Of a stretch of DNA of 64,000 bases, positions 46,381-54,540 are shown piece after piece. The notes beneath the pieces were generated by a model. That model was not told the origin of the DNA, made no database searches, and saw only the letters and a list, made by a program, of their open reading frames with translations. Location of the stretch: the NCBI RefSeq assembly GCF_965249985.1, contig NZ_OZ252280.1, one strand, 5' to 3'. Origin of the DNA: Algiphilus sp022763315. GTDB taxonomy: Bacteria; Pseudomonadota; Gammaproteobacteria; Nevskiales; Nevskiaceae. Numbering within the stretch: the first letter of the stretch is position 1; each line of letters opens with the position of its first letter. Position numbers and translations under genes: made by a program.

Positions 46381-47598
46381 TCAATCGATATAGAGCCAGA
46401 AGGCCACACGGCGGTTGGCGGCACGCCCTTCTTCCGTGTCGTTACTCGCCACCGGCTGGCTCTCGCCCCGCCCCGTGAGACTCAGGCGAGTGTCGTCAAT
46501 GCCTTGAGCGACCAGGCGGTCGCGCACCGCAAGGGCACGTTCCTCGGACAGCTTCTGGTTGTAGGCATCGTCGCCACGTGCATCGGTATGGCCGATGATC
46601 TCAACTGTCAGGTCAGGCTGTCCCTGCAGCATCAGGGTGATGTCGTCGACCACTTCACGCGCATCCGGGGTCAACCGGGCAGTGTCGAACTCGAAGGTCA
46701 GCTTGGGGATCACCAGCGGTTGCGGCTCCGCGCAGCCATTCGTGTTGACCGTCACGCCCGGGTAGGTATCGGGACAGGTGTCGTTGGCATCCATCACGCC
46801 GTCACTGTCACTGTCCTGGCCTGTGTCGGCCATCAGCGGGCACCCTTCCGCGTCCACGGTCACACCGGGTCCGGTGCTCGGGCAGGCATCGCGCGTGTCG
46901 TCAACACCGTCGTCGTCGGAGTCGGTTCGGCAGTCGGTGCGACCGGTGACGGGGTCAACCACCGCCACCTCGCATTCCTCTTCCTCGGGCAGCGGTCCGG
47001 CAGGCGGGTCGGCCGGCGCCGCGAAGAACGGCGTCAGCGGCAGCTGCAGACCGACCAGGAAGCGATAGTCGATGAGCCAGTCTTCGCCCGGGGCAGACAG
47101 GGATTCATGCTGACCAATGACGCGAAATTCCGAACGTAAGTCCATGCCCAACCACGGCAATCCCATGCGAGCGCCAGCACCGACATTCGCCATGGGACGC
47201 ACATCGTGATCGCCCTGGACGTCATCGCGGACGGCACCGACGCCAGCCAATGCGAAGGGCACGATGTCTGAACGCGACAGGAAGCTGATACCGCCAAAAT
47301 CACGCACCAGGTCGAGTGTGATGCCGGCGTGGTAGTCGTCGTCGCCGTCGATATCACGTTCGAATCGTCCACTGAAGATGGACAGCTCGAGCGCGGTGTT
47401 CTCCCATTCCAGCGGAAGCCCGAAGCCAACCTGGAAGCCGAAATCGTCATCCCAGGTGCGATCACTGTCGACAATCGTGAAGGTGCCAAGGCCCTGCACG
47501 TACGGCATGTCGGAATCGTTGGTATTCGCAGCCGATACTGCACACGCCACGGTGGATAGTGCGACCGCGGCCGCCCACTGAATGGATCGAGACATCAT
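46381..47598 (-). CDS. OmpA-family protein with TSP3-like linker
   Basis: A 405-residue outer-membrane protein. A signal peptide (SIQWAAAVALSTVACAVSA) is followed by an eight-stranded-type barrel of about 180 residues. Then come two calcium-binding TSP3-like segments (DSDDDGVDDTRDACP and DSDSDGVMDANDTCP). The C-terminal OmpA domain binds peptidoglycan (LTFEFDTARLTPDA, EIIGHTDARGDDAYNQKLSE). The ATG at 47598 sits directly before the signal peptide. It is likely structural. A second gene of the same design is at 61754-62878. Confidence 0.9.
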   Translation of the reverse strand: MMSRSIQWAAAVALSTVACAVSAANTNDSDMPYVQGLGTFTIVDSDRTWDDDFGFQVGFGLPLEWENTALELSIFSGRFERDIDGDDDYHAGITLDLVRDFGGISFLSRSDIVPFALAGVGAVRDDVQGDHDVRPMANVGAGARMGLPWLGMDLRSEFRVIGQHESLSAPGEDWLIDYRFLVGLQLPLTPFFAAPADPPAGPLPEEEECEVAVVDPVTGRTDCRTDSDDDGVDDTRDACPSTGPGVTVDAEGCPLMADTGQDSDSDGVMDANDTCPDTYPGVTVNTNGCAEPQPLVIPKLTFEFDTARLTPDAREVVDDITLMLQGQPDLTVEIIGHTDARGDDAYNQKLSEERALAVRDRLVAQGIDDTRLSLTGRGESQPVASNDTEEGRAANRRVAFWLYID

Positions 47599-47660
47599 GG
47601 TTCTCCCTACGTTATGTCGGCCATTGTGCAACGTCTGCCGACGAATCGCCACCCTTACGT

Positions 47661-48671
47661 CTAGCTTTCCTGGAGGGCGCGCGCCAAGCGAGCCACCAGT
47701 CCAGGCCCATGGTAGACCAGCCCGGTGTAGAGCTGGATCAGGTCGGCACCATCGGCGATACGCGCCCTCGCCGCTTGCGGACCATCGATGCCTCCGACCC
47801 CGATTAGGGGCACCTCCGGTCCGCACGCGGCGCGCAGGGTGCGCAGCACGTGTCGCGCCTGTGTCGCCAGTGGTGGACCGGACAGACCACCCGCCTCGCC
47901 GGCCACGCCAGACGACAACCCAGGGGGGCGTGCAATGGTGGTGTTGGTGGCAATGAAGCCGTCGATGCCGTGCATGAGTGCGATGTCGGCGGCGGAGCGG
48001 ATGCCCGCATCATCCAGGTCCGGTGCCAGCTTGAGCAGCATCGGCCGATACACCGATTGGGCGTCCGCCAGCCGCGCACGCGTCTCTGCCAATGCGGCCA
48101 GCAGGGTGTCGAGTGCGGCTTCCGCCTGCAGGTCACGCAATCCCGGTGTATTCGGCGACGAGATATTGATGGTGATGTAGTCGGCGACTGGGTACGCCGC
48201 TTCGAAACCGTAGCGATAGTCATCCACGGCCTGCTCTGCCCGCGTGTCTTTGTTGCGGCCGATATTGATGCCCACCAGCATGCCGGCCGCACGGTGGGCT
48301 GCTACGCGCTGCACGCAGGCATCGACGCCGCCGTTGTTGAAGCCGAGCCGGTTGATGATCGCCTCGTTGCCGACATCGCGAAAGACACGCGGTTTGGGAT
48401 TGCCGGGCTGCGCGCGCGGCGTCACCGTTCCGATTTCGGCAAAGCCAAAGCCCAGGCCATGCCAGCCCTTCAGCGCAATGCCGTCCTTGTCCATACCGGC
48501 GGCTAAGCCCACGCGATTGCGGAACCGCAGTCCCATCACGGTCACCGGATCGTCGACCACTTCGCCCGTCCAACCGGCTGCCCAGGGCGCGCGCGCCAGG
48601 GCGTGCACGGTGAGCCAGTGTGCCCGCTCGGCATCGAGCTGGAAGATCAGGGGGCGGAAAGCGCGGAACAT
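47661..48671 (-). CDS. pyrD: Dihydroorotate dehydrogenase, class 2
   Basis: A 336-residue membrane-associated flavoenzyme that oxidises dihydroorotate with quinone in pyrimidine synthesis. The amphipathic N-terminus (FRAFRPLIFQLDAERAHWLT) binds membrane. FMN and substrate motifs are GLAAGMDKDG, NRLGFNNGG and YITINISSPNTPG with the catalytic Ser, and GVGGIDGPQAARARIADGAD is near the end. The ATG at 48671 shares a base with the kinase-like stop (TGATG); a GTG one codon upstream is also possible. Confidence 0.97.
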   Translation of the reverse strand: MFRAFRPLIFQLDAERAHWLTVHALARAPWAAGWTGEVVDDPVTVMGLRFRNRVGLAAGMDKDGIALKGWHGLGFGFAEIGTVTPRAQPGNPKPRVFRDVGNEAIINRLGFNNGGVDACVQRVAAHRAAGMLVGINIGRNKDTRAEQAVDDYRYGFEAAYPVADYITINISSPNTPGLRDLQAEAALDTLLAALAETRARLADAQSVYRPMLLKLAPDLDDAGIRSAADIALMHGIDGFIATNTTIARPPGLSSGVAGEAGGLSGPPLATQARHVLRTLRAACGPEVPLIGVGGIDGPQAARARIADGADLIQLYTGLVYHGPGLVARLARALQES

Positions 48672-50677
48672 CACAACGTGCCCGGCGGATGCGAACCGCG
48701 CTGCGGTGCGGGCAAGGCCGCCGGTCGAGCCGTAGGCTGGAAGGCAAGCCGACGGCGCAGGTCAATCACTTCGTGTCGGATGCGATCGCGCGAGTACAGC
48801 AGCGGCAGCCGTAGCACCCCGCTGAGCAGATCCCGTACCAGGGTGCGTTTGGGAACGCCCTCGTAGAGTGAACCGAAGCTGCCGGCCGCCGCCATCAGGG
48901 CGCGTGACAAGTGGGTGTAGTCGCTGCGCACCACCAGCCCGAGATGCTGCGTATTCGACATCAGGTGCAGGATGGCCTGACCGCGCCGCCGCAGCCCGTC
49001 ATAGCCACCCCGGCGCAATTCTCCGATCAGATTGCGTGTATTGAGGGGCTTGATGTTCCGCTTCGCCAGGGTGTCGGCGAGCAGAGCGCGAATTTCGTCA
49101 CGACGCTTGGCATTGGCTTCCGGCGCCGTGCTGATGCGGATCAGGGTATCGGTCAACAGCTCTACGTCCGCCAGGCAGGCGCCCGAGACGTAGTCCCAGA
49201 CCGCGTCCCACTTGCCGTCGAGCGGCACGGTATTGCCCCAATCGATCAGATAAAGGGCGTTGTCGGAGCCGATCATGATGTTGCCGGGGTGCAGATCGCC
49301 GTGGATCTCGCGATAGACCATGGCGTGATGCAGGATGGTGTACAGCAAACGCTCGGCGACCTGCGCGCGAAAGCGTCGGCGGGCCGCTGGCGTCTGGCGG
49401 CGCAGTGCACGCATCAGGCTCTCGCCATCGGCCAGGAATTCCATTTCCAGAATGCGGCGCGAGCTGCCATAGAGGGCCGGCACCCGCCAGACGCTGCTGC
49501 TCTCGGCGCGATCGTAGAAGCGCAGTTGATTCTGCGCCTCGTCCTCGAAATCGAGTTCCTGCAGGAATCCGGCCACGAATTCATCGACCTGCTCCTGCAG
49601 CGCGCGCAGGAAGGGCGCAAGCTTGGAATGTGGCGCCCAGTACTGGCTGGAAATGATGGCCAGGCCGATGACCAGCTTGCCGATCGCGAATTCACGGTCG
49701 ATGTTGTGGCGACCGACTTTGACAATGATGGGGCGCAAGACCTCGATGCCATTTTCGACAAAGGGCTTCTTGGCGAGATAGACCGAGCCAATCGAGCCGG
49801 AACGTAGTGGCTTCTCTGAATCGAAGCCCATGTACAGCTCCGAGGGATGCTTGCCGAAGCATTCGAAGAAGGCCTGCTCGACTTCCTGTGCGCTCATCGG
49901 CGGCACGTCTTCATGGAAGACCTGGAGCTCCTGCGCGATCTCGTTGGGCAGGAAATCCGCATTGGCCGCGGCTACTTGCGCCATCTTGATGAAGAAGGGC
50001 CCGAACTCGCGCACCATGTTGGCGACGATTTGGGCCTGCTGGCGGAAGTCGCGCGGCTCGGCCTGGAAGAAGGGGCGCACCCAGCGCAGCGCGCGCAGCT
50101 GCCGACGCACGATGGCGATGTCGCCGCGCACGGTCTGGGCGCGGCGCAGCAGTTCCTGCAGCTGCCACTGGTTGAAGCGGCGCCCGGCCTTGAGGATGTT
50201 GACCACTTCCGTGAGCAGCGGCTCGTAGGTGGCGATCACCAAGCGCACCATGTCGAGCGTCATCTCCCCCAGGCCCTTAATCTCCTCCGAGGAGAACAAT
50301 TCCTCGAAGAATTGCCAGAACTCGTCCACCAGCGCCTGCGGCACTGGCACCGGTGAGCGCTGCAGCATCTGATCCACCACGAAGCGGATCAGGTCCTCAG
50401 TGGATTGCTCATCCGGGATCATCTTGCGGGCGCGCAGGTAATCGGTGATGCGCTCGATCGAGCGCGTCGCAGGATGCGCGTACAACCCTTCGAAGACGGT
50501 ATCGACGGCGGCCGTCAGTTCGTCGCGAGTGATGTCGTGCTCGTGCGCCAGCAGATGCAGCAACGGGCTGAATGCCCGCGACAGGCGGTAGGTCTGTACC
50601 GTCAGTGAACCGAGTTCACCGAGAATGGCGATGCCGCCGATGCGTTTGCTGGGGGGCTGCGAGCGCGTGTCGGACAC
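48671..50677 (-). CDS. ABC1/AarF-UbiB family atypical kinase-like protein
   Basis: A 668-residue protein, longer than UbiB (about 545), starting at a GTG 2 bases after ribA. Helical N-terminal region (about 1-225), then ABC1 kinase elements: KMAQ at about 231-234 where the family has KxGQ, LRSGSIGSVYLA at about 291-302 in place of the alanine-rich loop, IIVKVGR with the ATP-binding Lys near 320, ELDFEDEAQN near 374, HGDLHPGN at 459-466 and LIDWGN near 480. The usual inhibitory features of ABC1 proteins are changed, so activity may differ from UbiB. A role in quinone or lipid metabolism is only inferred. Confidence 0.85.
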   Translation of the reverse strand: MSDTRSQPPSKRIGGIAILGELGSLTVQTYRLSRAFSPLLHLLAHEHDITRDELTAAVDTVFEGLYAHPATRSIERITDYLRARKMIPDEQSTEDLIRFVVDQMLQRSPVPVPQALVDEFWQFFEELFSSEEIKGLGEMTLDMVRLVIATYEPLLTEVVNILKAGRRFNQWQLQELLRRAQTVRGDIAIVRRQLRALRWVRPFFQAEPRDFRQQAQIVANMVREFGPFFIKMAQVAAANADFLPNEIAQELQVFHEDVPPMSAQEVEQAFFECFGKHPSELYMGFDSEKPLRSGSIGSVYLAKKPFVENGIEVLRPIIVKVGRHNIDREFAIGKLVIGLAIISSQYWAPHSKLAPFLRALQEQVDEFVAGFLQELDFEDEAQNQLRFYDRAESSSVWRVPALYGSSRRILEMEFLADGESLMRALRRQTPAARRRFRAQVAERLLYTILHHAMVYREIHGDLHPGNIMIGSDNALYLIDWGNTVPLDGKWDAVWDYVSGACLADVELLTDTLIRISTAPEANAKRRDEIRALLADTLAKRNIKPLNTRNLIGELRRGGYDGLRRRGQAILHLMSNTQHLGLVVRSDYTHLSRALMAAAGSFGSLYEGVPKRTLVRDLLSGVLRLPLLYSRDRIRHEVIDLRRRLAFQPTARPAALPAPQRGSHPPGTL

Positions 50678-50679
50678 CG

Positions 50680-51318
50680 CTACTCCGGACGCATCAGATG
50701 GCCGAGTCTCCCCGCTTTGGTGGCCAGATAGTTCTCGTTGTGGGGATTCCTGCCGCATTCGATGGAGACTCTCTCGGTGACGGTGATGCCCGCCGCTTCC
50801 AGCGCCTGGATCTTACGCGGGTTGTTGGTCATGAGACGGGCTGAGCGCAGGCCAAGGTCTTCAAGGATGGCGAGAGCGATGTCATAGCTGCGCGCATCCG
50901 GGGGAAACCCGAGTCGCACGTTCGCTTCCACCGTGTCGTGCCCCTGATCCTGTAGCGCGTAGGCGCGGATCTTGTTCGCGAGCCCGATGCCGCGTCCCTC
51001 CTGGCGCAGATAGAGCAAGGCGCCCCGCCCCTCCACGGCAATGCGCTGCAGGGCGTGCTCCAGCTGGAAACCGCAGTCACAACGCAGCGAAAACAGGGCG
51101 TCACCGGTCAGACACTCTGAATGGATTCTCAGCAAGGGTGCGGCCTCACCCGCCTCGGGCGAGAGGTCGCCCAGCGTGACGGCAAGATGCTCTTTGCCTT
51201 CGTCATCTTCATAAACCGATAAGGTGAAGGTGGCAAAGGGTGTGGGCAGCAGCGAACGCGCACGGGGCGCATGGCCTCCCGCCGACGATTCGGTATGCGG
51301 ATTCGATGGATCGCTCAA
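50680..51318 (-). CDS. ribA: GTP cyclohydrolase II
   Basis: A 212-residue enzyme opening the GTP ring for riboflavin synthesis. The zinc ligands are in HSECLTGDALFSLRCDCG, followed by LLYLRQEGRGIGLANKIRAY with the catalytic region. The frame starts with a TTG at 51318, giving an N-terminal extension of about 20 residues before the conserved TPFATFTLSVYED; no ATG lies closer. It is followed without a gap by the ABC1-type gene and pyrD. Confidence 0.94.
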   Translation of the reverse strand: MSDPSNPHTESSAGGHAPRARSLLPTPFATFTLSVYEDDEGKEHLAVTLGDLSPEAGEAAPLLRIHSECLTGDALFSLRCDCGFQLEHALQRIAVEGRGALLYLRQEGRGIGLANKIRAYALQDQGHDTVEANVRLGFPPDARSYDIALAILEDLGLRSARLMTNNPRKIQALEAAGITVTERVSIECGRNPHNENYLATKAGRLGHLMRPE

Positions 51319-51463
51319 CGTTGGAGTGTCTCTCTGCGTTTCGATGAATTGGCCACGGTGCGCATGGGCCCAAGCGCGTTATTATCGCCGTGCACGCTGG
51401 CTGGTGCTTTGCGCACCAGGGCGTCGGATGTGCCCATGTATAAGCAAGCTTAGGGGAGACCGC

Positions 51464-51652
51464 ATGATTCAGACACTGGTCCGCTCGGTTACGGTCGTTG
51501 CCTGCATCGCCGTAGGCGCTGTCGCCGTCAAATTCGGCATTGAAGCAGCGATGAACCAGAACAAGGACACTACGCAACCGCCCACGCAGCAGGAGCGCAT
51601 CGCTTCCGAATTCTCGCAGGAAGGTGTACCACCCAGCACCGAGAAGCAATAG
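51464..51652 (+). CDS. Small single-helix membrane protein, unknown function
   Basis: A 62-residue frame beginning MIQTLVRSVTVVACIAVGAV, with one hydrophobic N-terminal helix (about 5-24) and a polar Gln/Glu/Pro/Thr-rich tail. A GGGGAGA ribosome site lies just upstream of the ATG and a strong hairpin follows the stop, so it looks like a real isolated gene. It is divergent from ribA across 145 bases. No family recognised. Confidence 0.6.
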   Translation: MIQTLVRSVTVVACIAVGAVAVKFGIEAAMNQNKDTTQPPTQQERIASEFSQEGVPPSTEKQ

Positions 51653-51656
51653 GCAA

Positions 51657-51680
51657 CGCGGGCCAAGTCCTTGGCCCGCG
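51657..51680 (+). terminator. Perfect hairpin after the small membrane protein gene
   Basis: An 11-bp perfect inverted repeat (CGCGGGCCAAG / CTTGGCCCGCG) with a two-base loop begins 4 bases after the stop codon. There is no T tract, so termination may be weak or the hairpin may protect the 3' end. Confidence 0.55.
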
Positions 51681-51723
51681 GCATGCTGTGGCGAAATCCG
51701 AAACCTGCTGAGCGGAGAATGTG

Positions 51724-52809
51724 ATGTCCTCCTCCCCGGATCCCGCGCTGATCGATCAACCCGGTGCGGTGCGTCAAGAAAACCAGCTGGATCTCGATGT
51801 GTTGCTGCCGTGGCTGGCGCGCCACGTGCCCGATCTGCCCGATGGCCGGCCGGAGGTGGCCCAGTATCCCGGAGGCGCCAGCAATCTGACCTATGCCCTT
51901 TCCTTCGCGGAGCGCACGTTGATCCTCCGCCGTCCGCCCTCCGGCACGCGGCCCAAGTCGGGTCACGACATGGGGCGCGAGTACCGCGTGATGTCGGGCC
52001 TGCACGGGCACTACCCCGTGCCCAAACCTCTGGCCCACTGTGAGGATGAATCCATCATCGGTGCGCCCTTCTATGTCATGGAGAAACTGGAGGGGATCAT
52101 CCTCCGCCGTGATCTGCCTCAGGGGATGACGCTGGAGCCGACCCGAGCCGCCGGCTTGTGCCGCGATTTCTGGCAACGCCTGATCGACCTGCACCAACTT
52201 TCCCCGGCCGCCTGCGGCCTCGCCGAGCTGGGCCGGCCCGCGGGCTATGTGCAGCGCCAGATTGAGGGCTGGAACGGCCGCTACGACAAGGCGCGTACCG
52301 AGGACGCCCCGGAGGCGCAGGACGTCATGGAGTGGCTGTCCGCACATCAGATCCCGGAAGACGGGCGCGCCAGCCTGATCCACAACGATTACCGCTTCGA
52401 CAACGTCGTGCTGTCCCCCGACAGCGATCTCCGCATCATTGGCGTGCTTGACTGGGAAATGTGCACCGTCGGCGATCCATTGATGGATCTGGGCTGCGCC
52501 CTGGCCTACTGGGTGCACGATGACGATGACCCGGAGTTGGAGGCGATCCGCATGCAGCCCTCCAACCTGCTGGGCATGCTGCGGCGGGAAGACATCACCG
52601 ACTGGTACCAGGAACAGACCGGCGCCACGATCGGCAATCCCGCCTTCTACCTGGCCTTCGGGCTGTTCCGGCTTGCCGTGATCGCACAGCAGATCTATTA
52701 CCGTTTCGCCATGGGGCAGACCAGCAACCCGCGCTACAAGCCCTTTGGCCCCATGGTGCACGTGCTGGTGCGGCGCGCGCGCGCGACTGCCGGCCTTCCG
52801 GCCCGCTGA
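51724..52809 (+). CDS. Phosphotransferase family protein (APH type)
   Basis: A 361-residue aminoglycoside-phosphotransferase-fold protein. The ATP-binding lobe contains YPGGASNLTYALSFAERTLI and LRRPPSG. The catalytic loop is LIHNDYRFDNVVLSP, and the metal-binding segment is IIGVLDWEMCTVGDPLMDLG. Relatives are usually near acyl-CoA dehydrogenase genes and resemble the kinase-like domain of ACAD10/11, which handles 4-hydroxy fatty acyl substrates. Resistance is not implied. It starts a plus-strand group with a transporter and an SDR. Confidence 0.9.
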   Translation: MSSSPDPALIDQPGAVRQENQLDLDVLLPWLARHVPDLPDGRPEVAQYPGGASNLTYALSFAERTLILRRPPSGTRPKSGHDMGREYRVMSGLHGHYPVPKPLAHCEDESIIGAPFYVMEKLEGIILRRDLPQGMTLEPTRAAGLCRDFWQRLIDLHQLSPAACGLAELGRPAGYVQRQIEGWNGRYDKARTEDAPEAQDVMEWLSAHQIPEDGRASLIHNDYRFDNVVLSPDSDLRIIGVLDWEMCTVGDPLMDLGCALAYWVHDDDDPELEAIRMQPSNLLGMLRREDITDWYQEQTGATIGNPAFYLAFGLFRLAVIAQQIYYRFAMGQTSNPRYKPFGPMVHVLVRRARATAGLPAR

Positions 52810-52821
52810 ACGACCCCGCAC

Positions 52822-53718
52822 ATGGCCGGATCCTCACTGATCGATATCGGGCTTCCGATCGCCCTGTTCATCATCATGGTGGGCATGGGCCTGACCCTGG
52901 GTCTGCGTGATTTCCGTGATGTGTTCGTGTATCCAAAGGCCTCTGCCTTCGGCACACTGGCACAGATCGTCGGCATGCCGATCCTCGCCTTCGCGCTGGC
53001 CTGGGGGCTTCGGCTGGATCCCGCCTTGGCGGTGGGCCTCGTCGTGATTGCCGCCTGCCCAGGCGGCACGACATCAAATATCTTCACCTACTTCGCACGC
53101 GGCAACGTGGCGTTGTCCATCGTGCTCACGGTGGTGGCCAGCCTGATCACGGTCGCCACCCTGCCAGTGATCATCAATGCCGCCCTCGAACTGTTCCCGC
53201 TGCAGACCGGGGTGGCGTCCGCGGCCGACCGCCTGTCGCTGCCGGTGGGCCGCACCGTGGGGACCCTGCTGGCGATCGTGATTCTGCCGGTCGCCATCGG
53301 CATGGCCTTCCGCCGCTGGCGTCCCATCCTGGCAGCCAAGCTGGAGCGGGCCGTTGGCGTCTTCGGTTTGTTTGTGCTGGTGGTGCTTATTGCCCTGATC
53401 CTGGCGCGATTGGGCGGCGACGCGCTGCCCATGTTCCGCGACGCCGGTCTGGCCGTTGCCCTTCTAAACGTCTTCGGCATCGGTCTGGGGCTTTGGCTCG
53501 GCCGTCGCCTCGGCATTCCGCTTCGCGACGCCGTGGCCTGTGGCATGGAGCTGGGCATCAAGAATGGCACCTTGGGTCTGCTCATCACGCTCACCCTGCT
53601 CGACTCACCAGAGATGGCCGTGCCATCGGCGGTCTATGGCCTCCTCATGTTCGCCTTTGGTGGGGCGCTGATCGCCTGGGCGCGGCGCCGACTGCCACCG
53701 CAGCCGAAGTTCGGCTGA
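52822..53718 (+). CDS. Bile acid:sodium symporter (SBF/BASS) family transporter
   Basis: A 298-residue membrane protein with about ten hydrophobic helices. It begins SSLIDIGLPIALFIIMVGMG and contains VVIAACPGGTTSNIFTYFAR, the conserved crossover region with sodium-binding residues, and GMELGIKNGTLGLLITLTLL, the second. Members import organic anions with sodium. The substrate is unknown; sterol or bile acids should not be assumed. It begins 12 bases after the APH-type gene, so probably one operon. Confidence 0.92.
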   Translation: MAGSSLIDIGLPIALFIIMVGMGLTLGLRDFRDVFVYPKASAFGTLAQIVGMPILAFALAWGLRLDPALAVGLVVIAACPGGTTSNIFTYFARGNVALSIVLTVVASLITVATLPVIINAALELFPLQTGVASAADRLSLPVGRTVGTLLAIVILPVAIGMAFRRWRPILAAKLERAVGVFGLFVLVVLIALILARLGGDALPMFRDAGLAVALLNVFGIGLGLWLGRRLGIPLRDAVACGMELGIKNGTLGLLITLTLLDSPEMAVPSAVYGLLMFAFGGALIAWARRRLPPQPKFG

Positions 53719-53744
53719 TTCCATCCACCGCACCCGGAGTAGCC

Positions 53745-54506
53745 ATGCGCGATCTCTTCGACCTGAGCGGCCGCGTTGCCCTCGTCACCGGTTCGTCACG
53801 CGGCATCGGCGAGGCCACCGCCCGCCTGTTGGCTGCCTATGGCGCCCATGTCATCGTTTCCAGCCGCAAGCAGGAGGCCTGCGACACAGTGGCCGCCTCG
53901 ATCCGCGAGGCAGGGGGCAAGGCCAGCGCCATTGCCGCCCACCAGGGTGATTCCGAGGCGCTGGAGGCACTGGTGTCAAAGGTCGAAGCCGAGGCGGGCC
54001 CGATCCGAATTCTGGTCAACAACGCTGCCACCAACCCCTACTTCGGCCATATCGCCGATACCGACATGGGGATGCTCGACAAGACGCTGCAGGTCAATAT
54101 CCGCGGCTATTTCGACCTATCCGCGCGCTGCGCCAAACGCATGCGCGATACGGGCGGCGGCGCCATCGTCAATATCGCCAGCATCAACGGCGTCAAGCCG
54201 GCCGAAGCCCAGGGCATCTACTCCATCACCAAGGCAGCCGTGATCAACATGACGCAGGCCTTTGGCAAGGAATGTGCATCCTGGGGGGTACGCGTCAACG
54301 CGGTGCTTCCAGGCCTGACCCAGACGCGCTTCGCTTCGACACTCATCGACAACAAAGATCAACTGGATGGCTTCCTGTCGCATATTCCGATGCAGCGCGT
54401 GGGCCAGCCCGAGGAAATCGCCCCGGCCGTGCTCTACCTCGCTTCGGACGCAGCCAGCTACGTCACTGGCACGACATTGGCCGTCGATGGCGGTTTCCTG
54501 AGCTGA
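53745..54506 (+). CDS. Short-chain dehydrogenase/reductase
   Basis: A 253-residue NAD(P)-dependent oxidoreductase of classical SDR type. The nucleotide motif is VTGSSRGIGEATARLL, the structural NNAA motif is at about residue 90, and the catalytic Ser, Tyr and Lys are in VNIASINGVKPAEAQG and YSITKAAV. The C-terminal VTGTTLAVDGGFLS is typical. The ATG at 53745 follows GGAG. It lies 26 bases after the transporter; an APH/SDR pair of this kind often acts in fatty acyl or alcohol catabolism. Confidence 0.93.
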   Translation: MRDLFDLSGRVALVTGSSRGIGEATARLLAAYGAHVIVSSRKQEACDTVAASIREAGGKASAIAAHQGDSEALEALVSKVEAEAGPIRILVNNAATNPYFGHIADTDMGMLDKTLQVNIRGYFDLSARCAKRMRDTGGGAIVNIASINGVKPAEAQGIYSITKAAVINMTQAFGKECASWGVRVNAVLPGLTQTRFASTLIDNKDQLDGFLSHIPMQRVGQPEEIAPAVLYLASDAASYVTGTTLAVDGGFLS

Positions 54507-54540
54507 TCCAGCCACCTCAAAAAGACCAATAATCAACAAT

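Noticed and set aside
51724..52809. Antibiotic (aminoglycoside) resistance gene
   Set aside because: The fold is shared, but sequence and neighbours match the metabolic APH group associated with acyl-CoA metabolism.
51469..52821. Minus-strand frame of 450 codons
   Set aside because: Antisense to the APH-type gene, whose HNDYRFDN and DWE motifs are clear.
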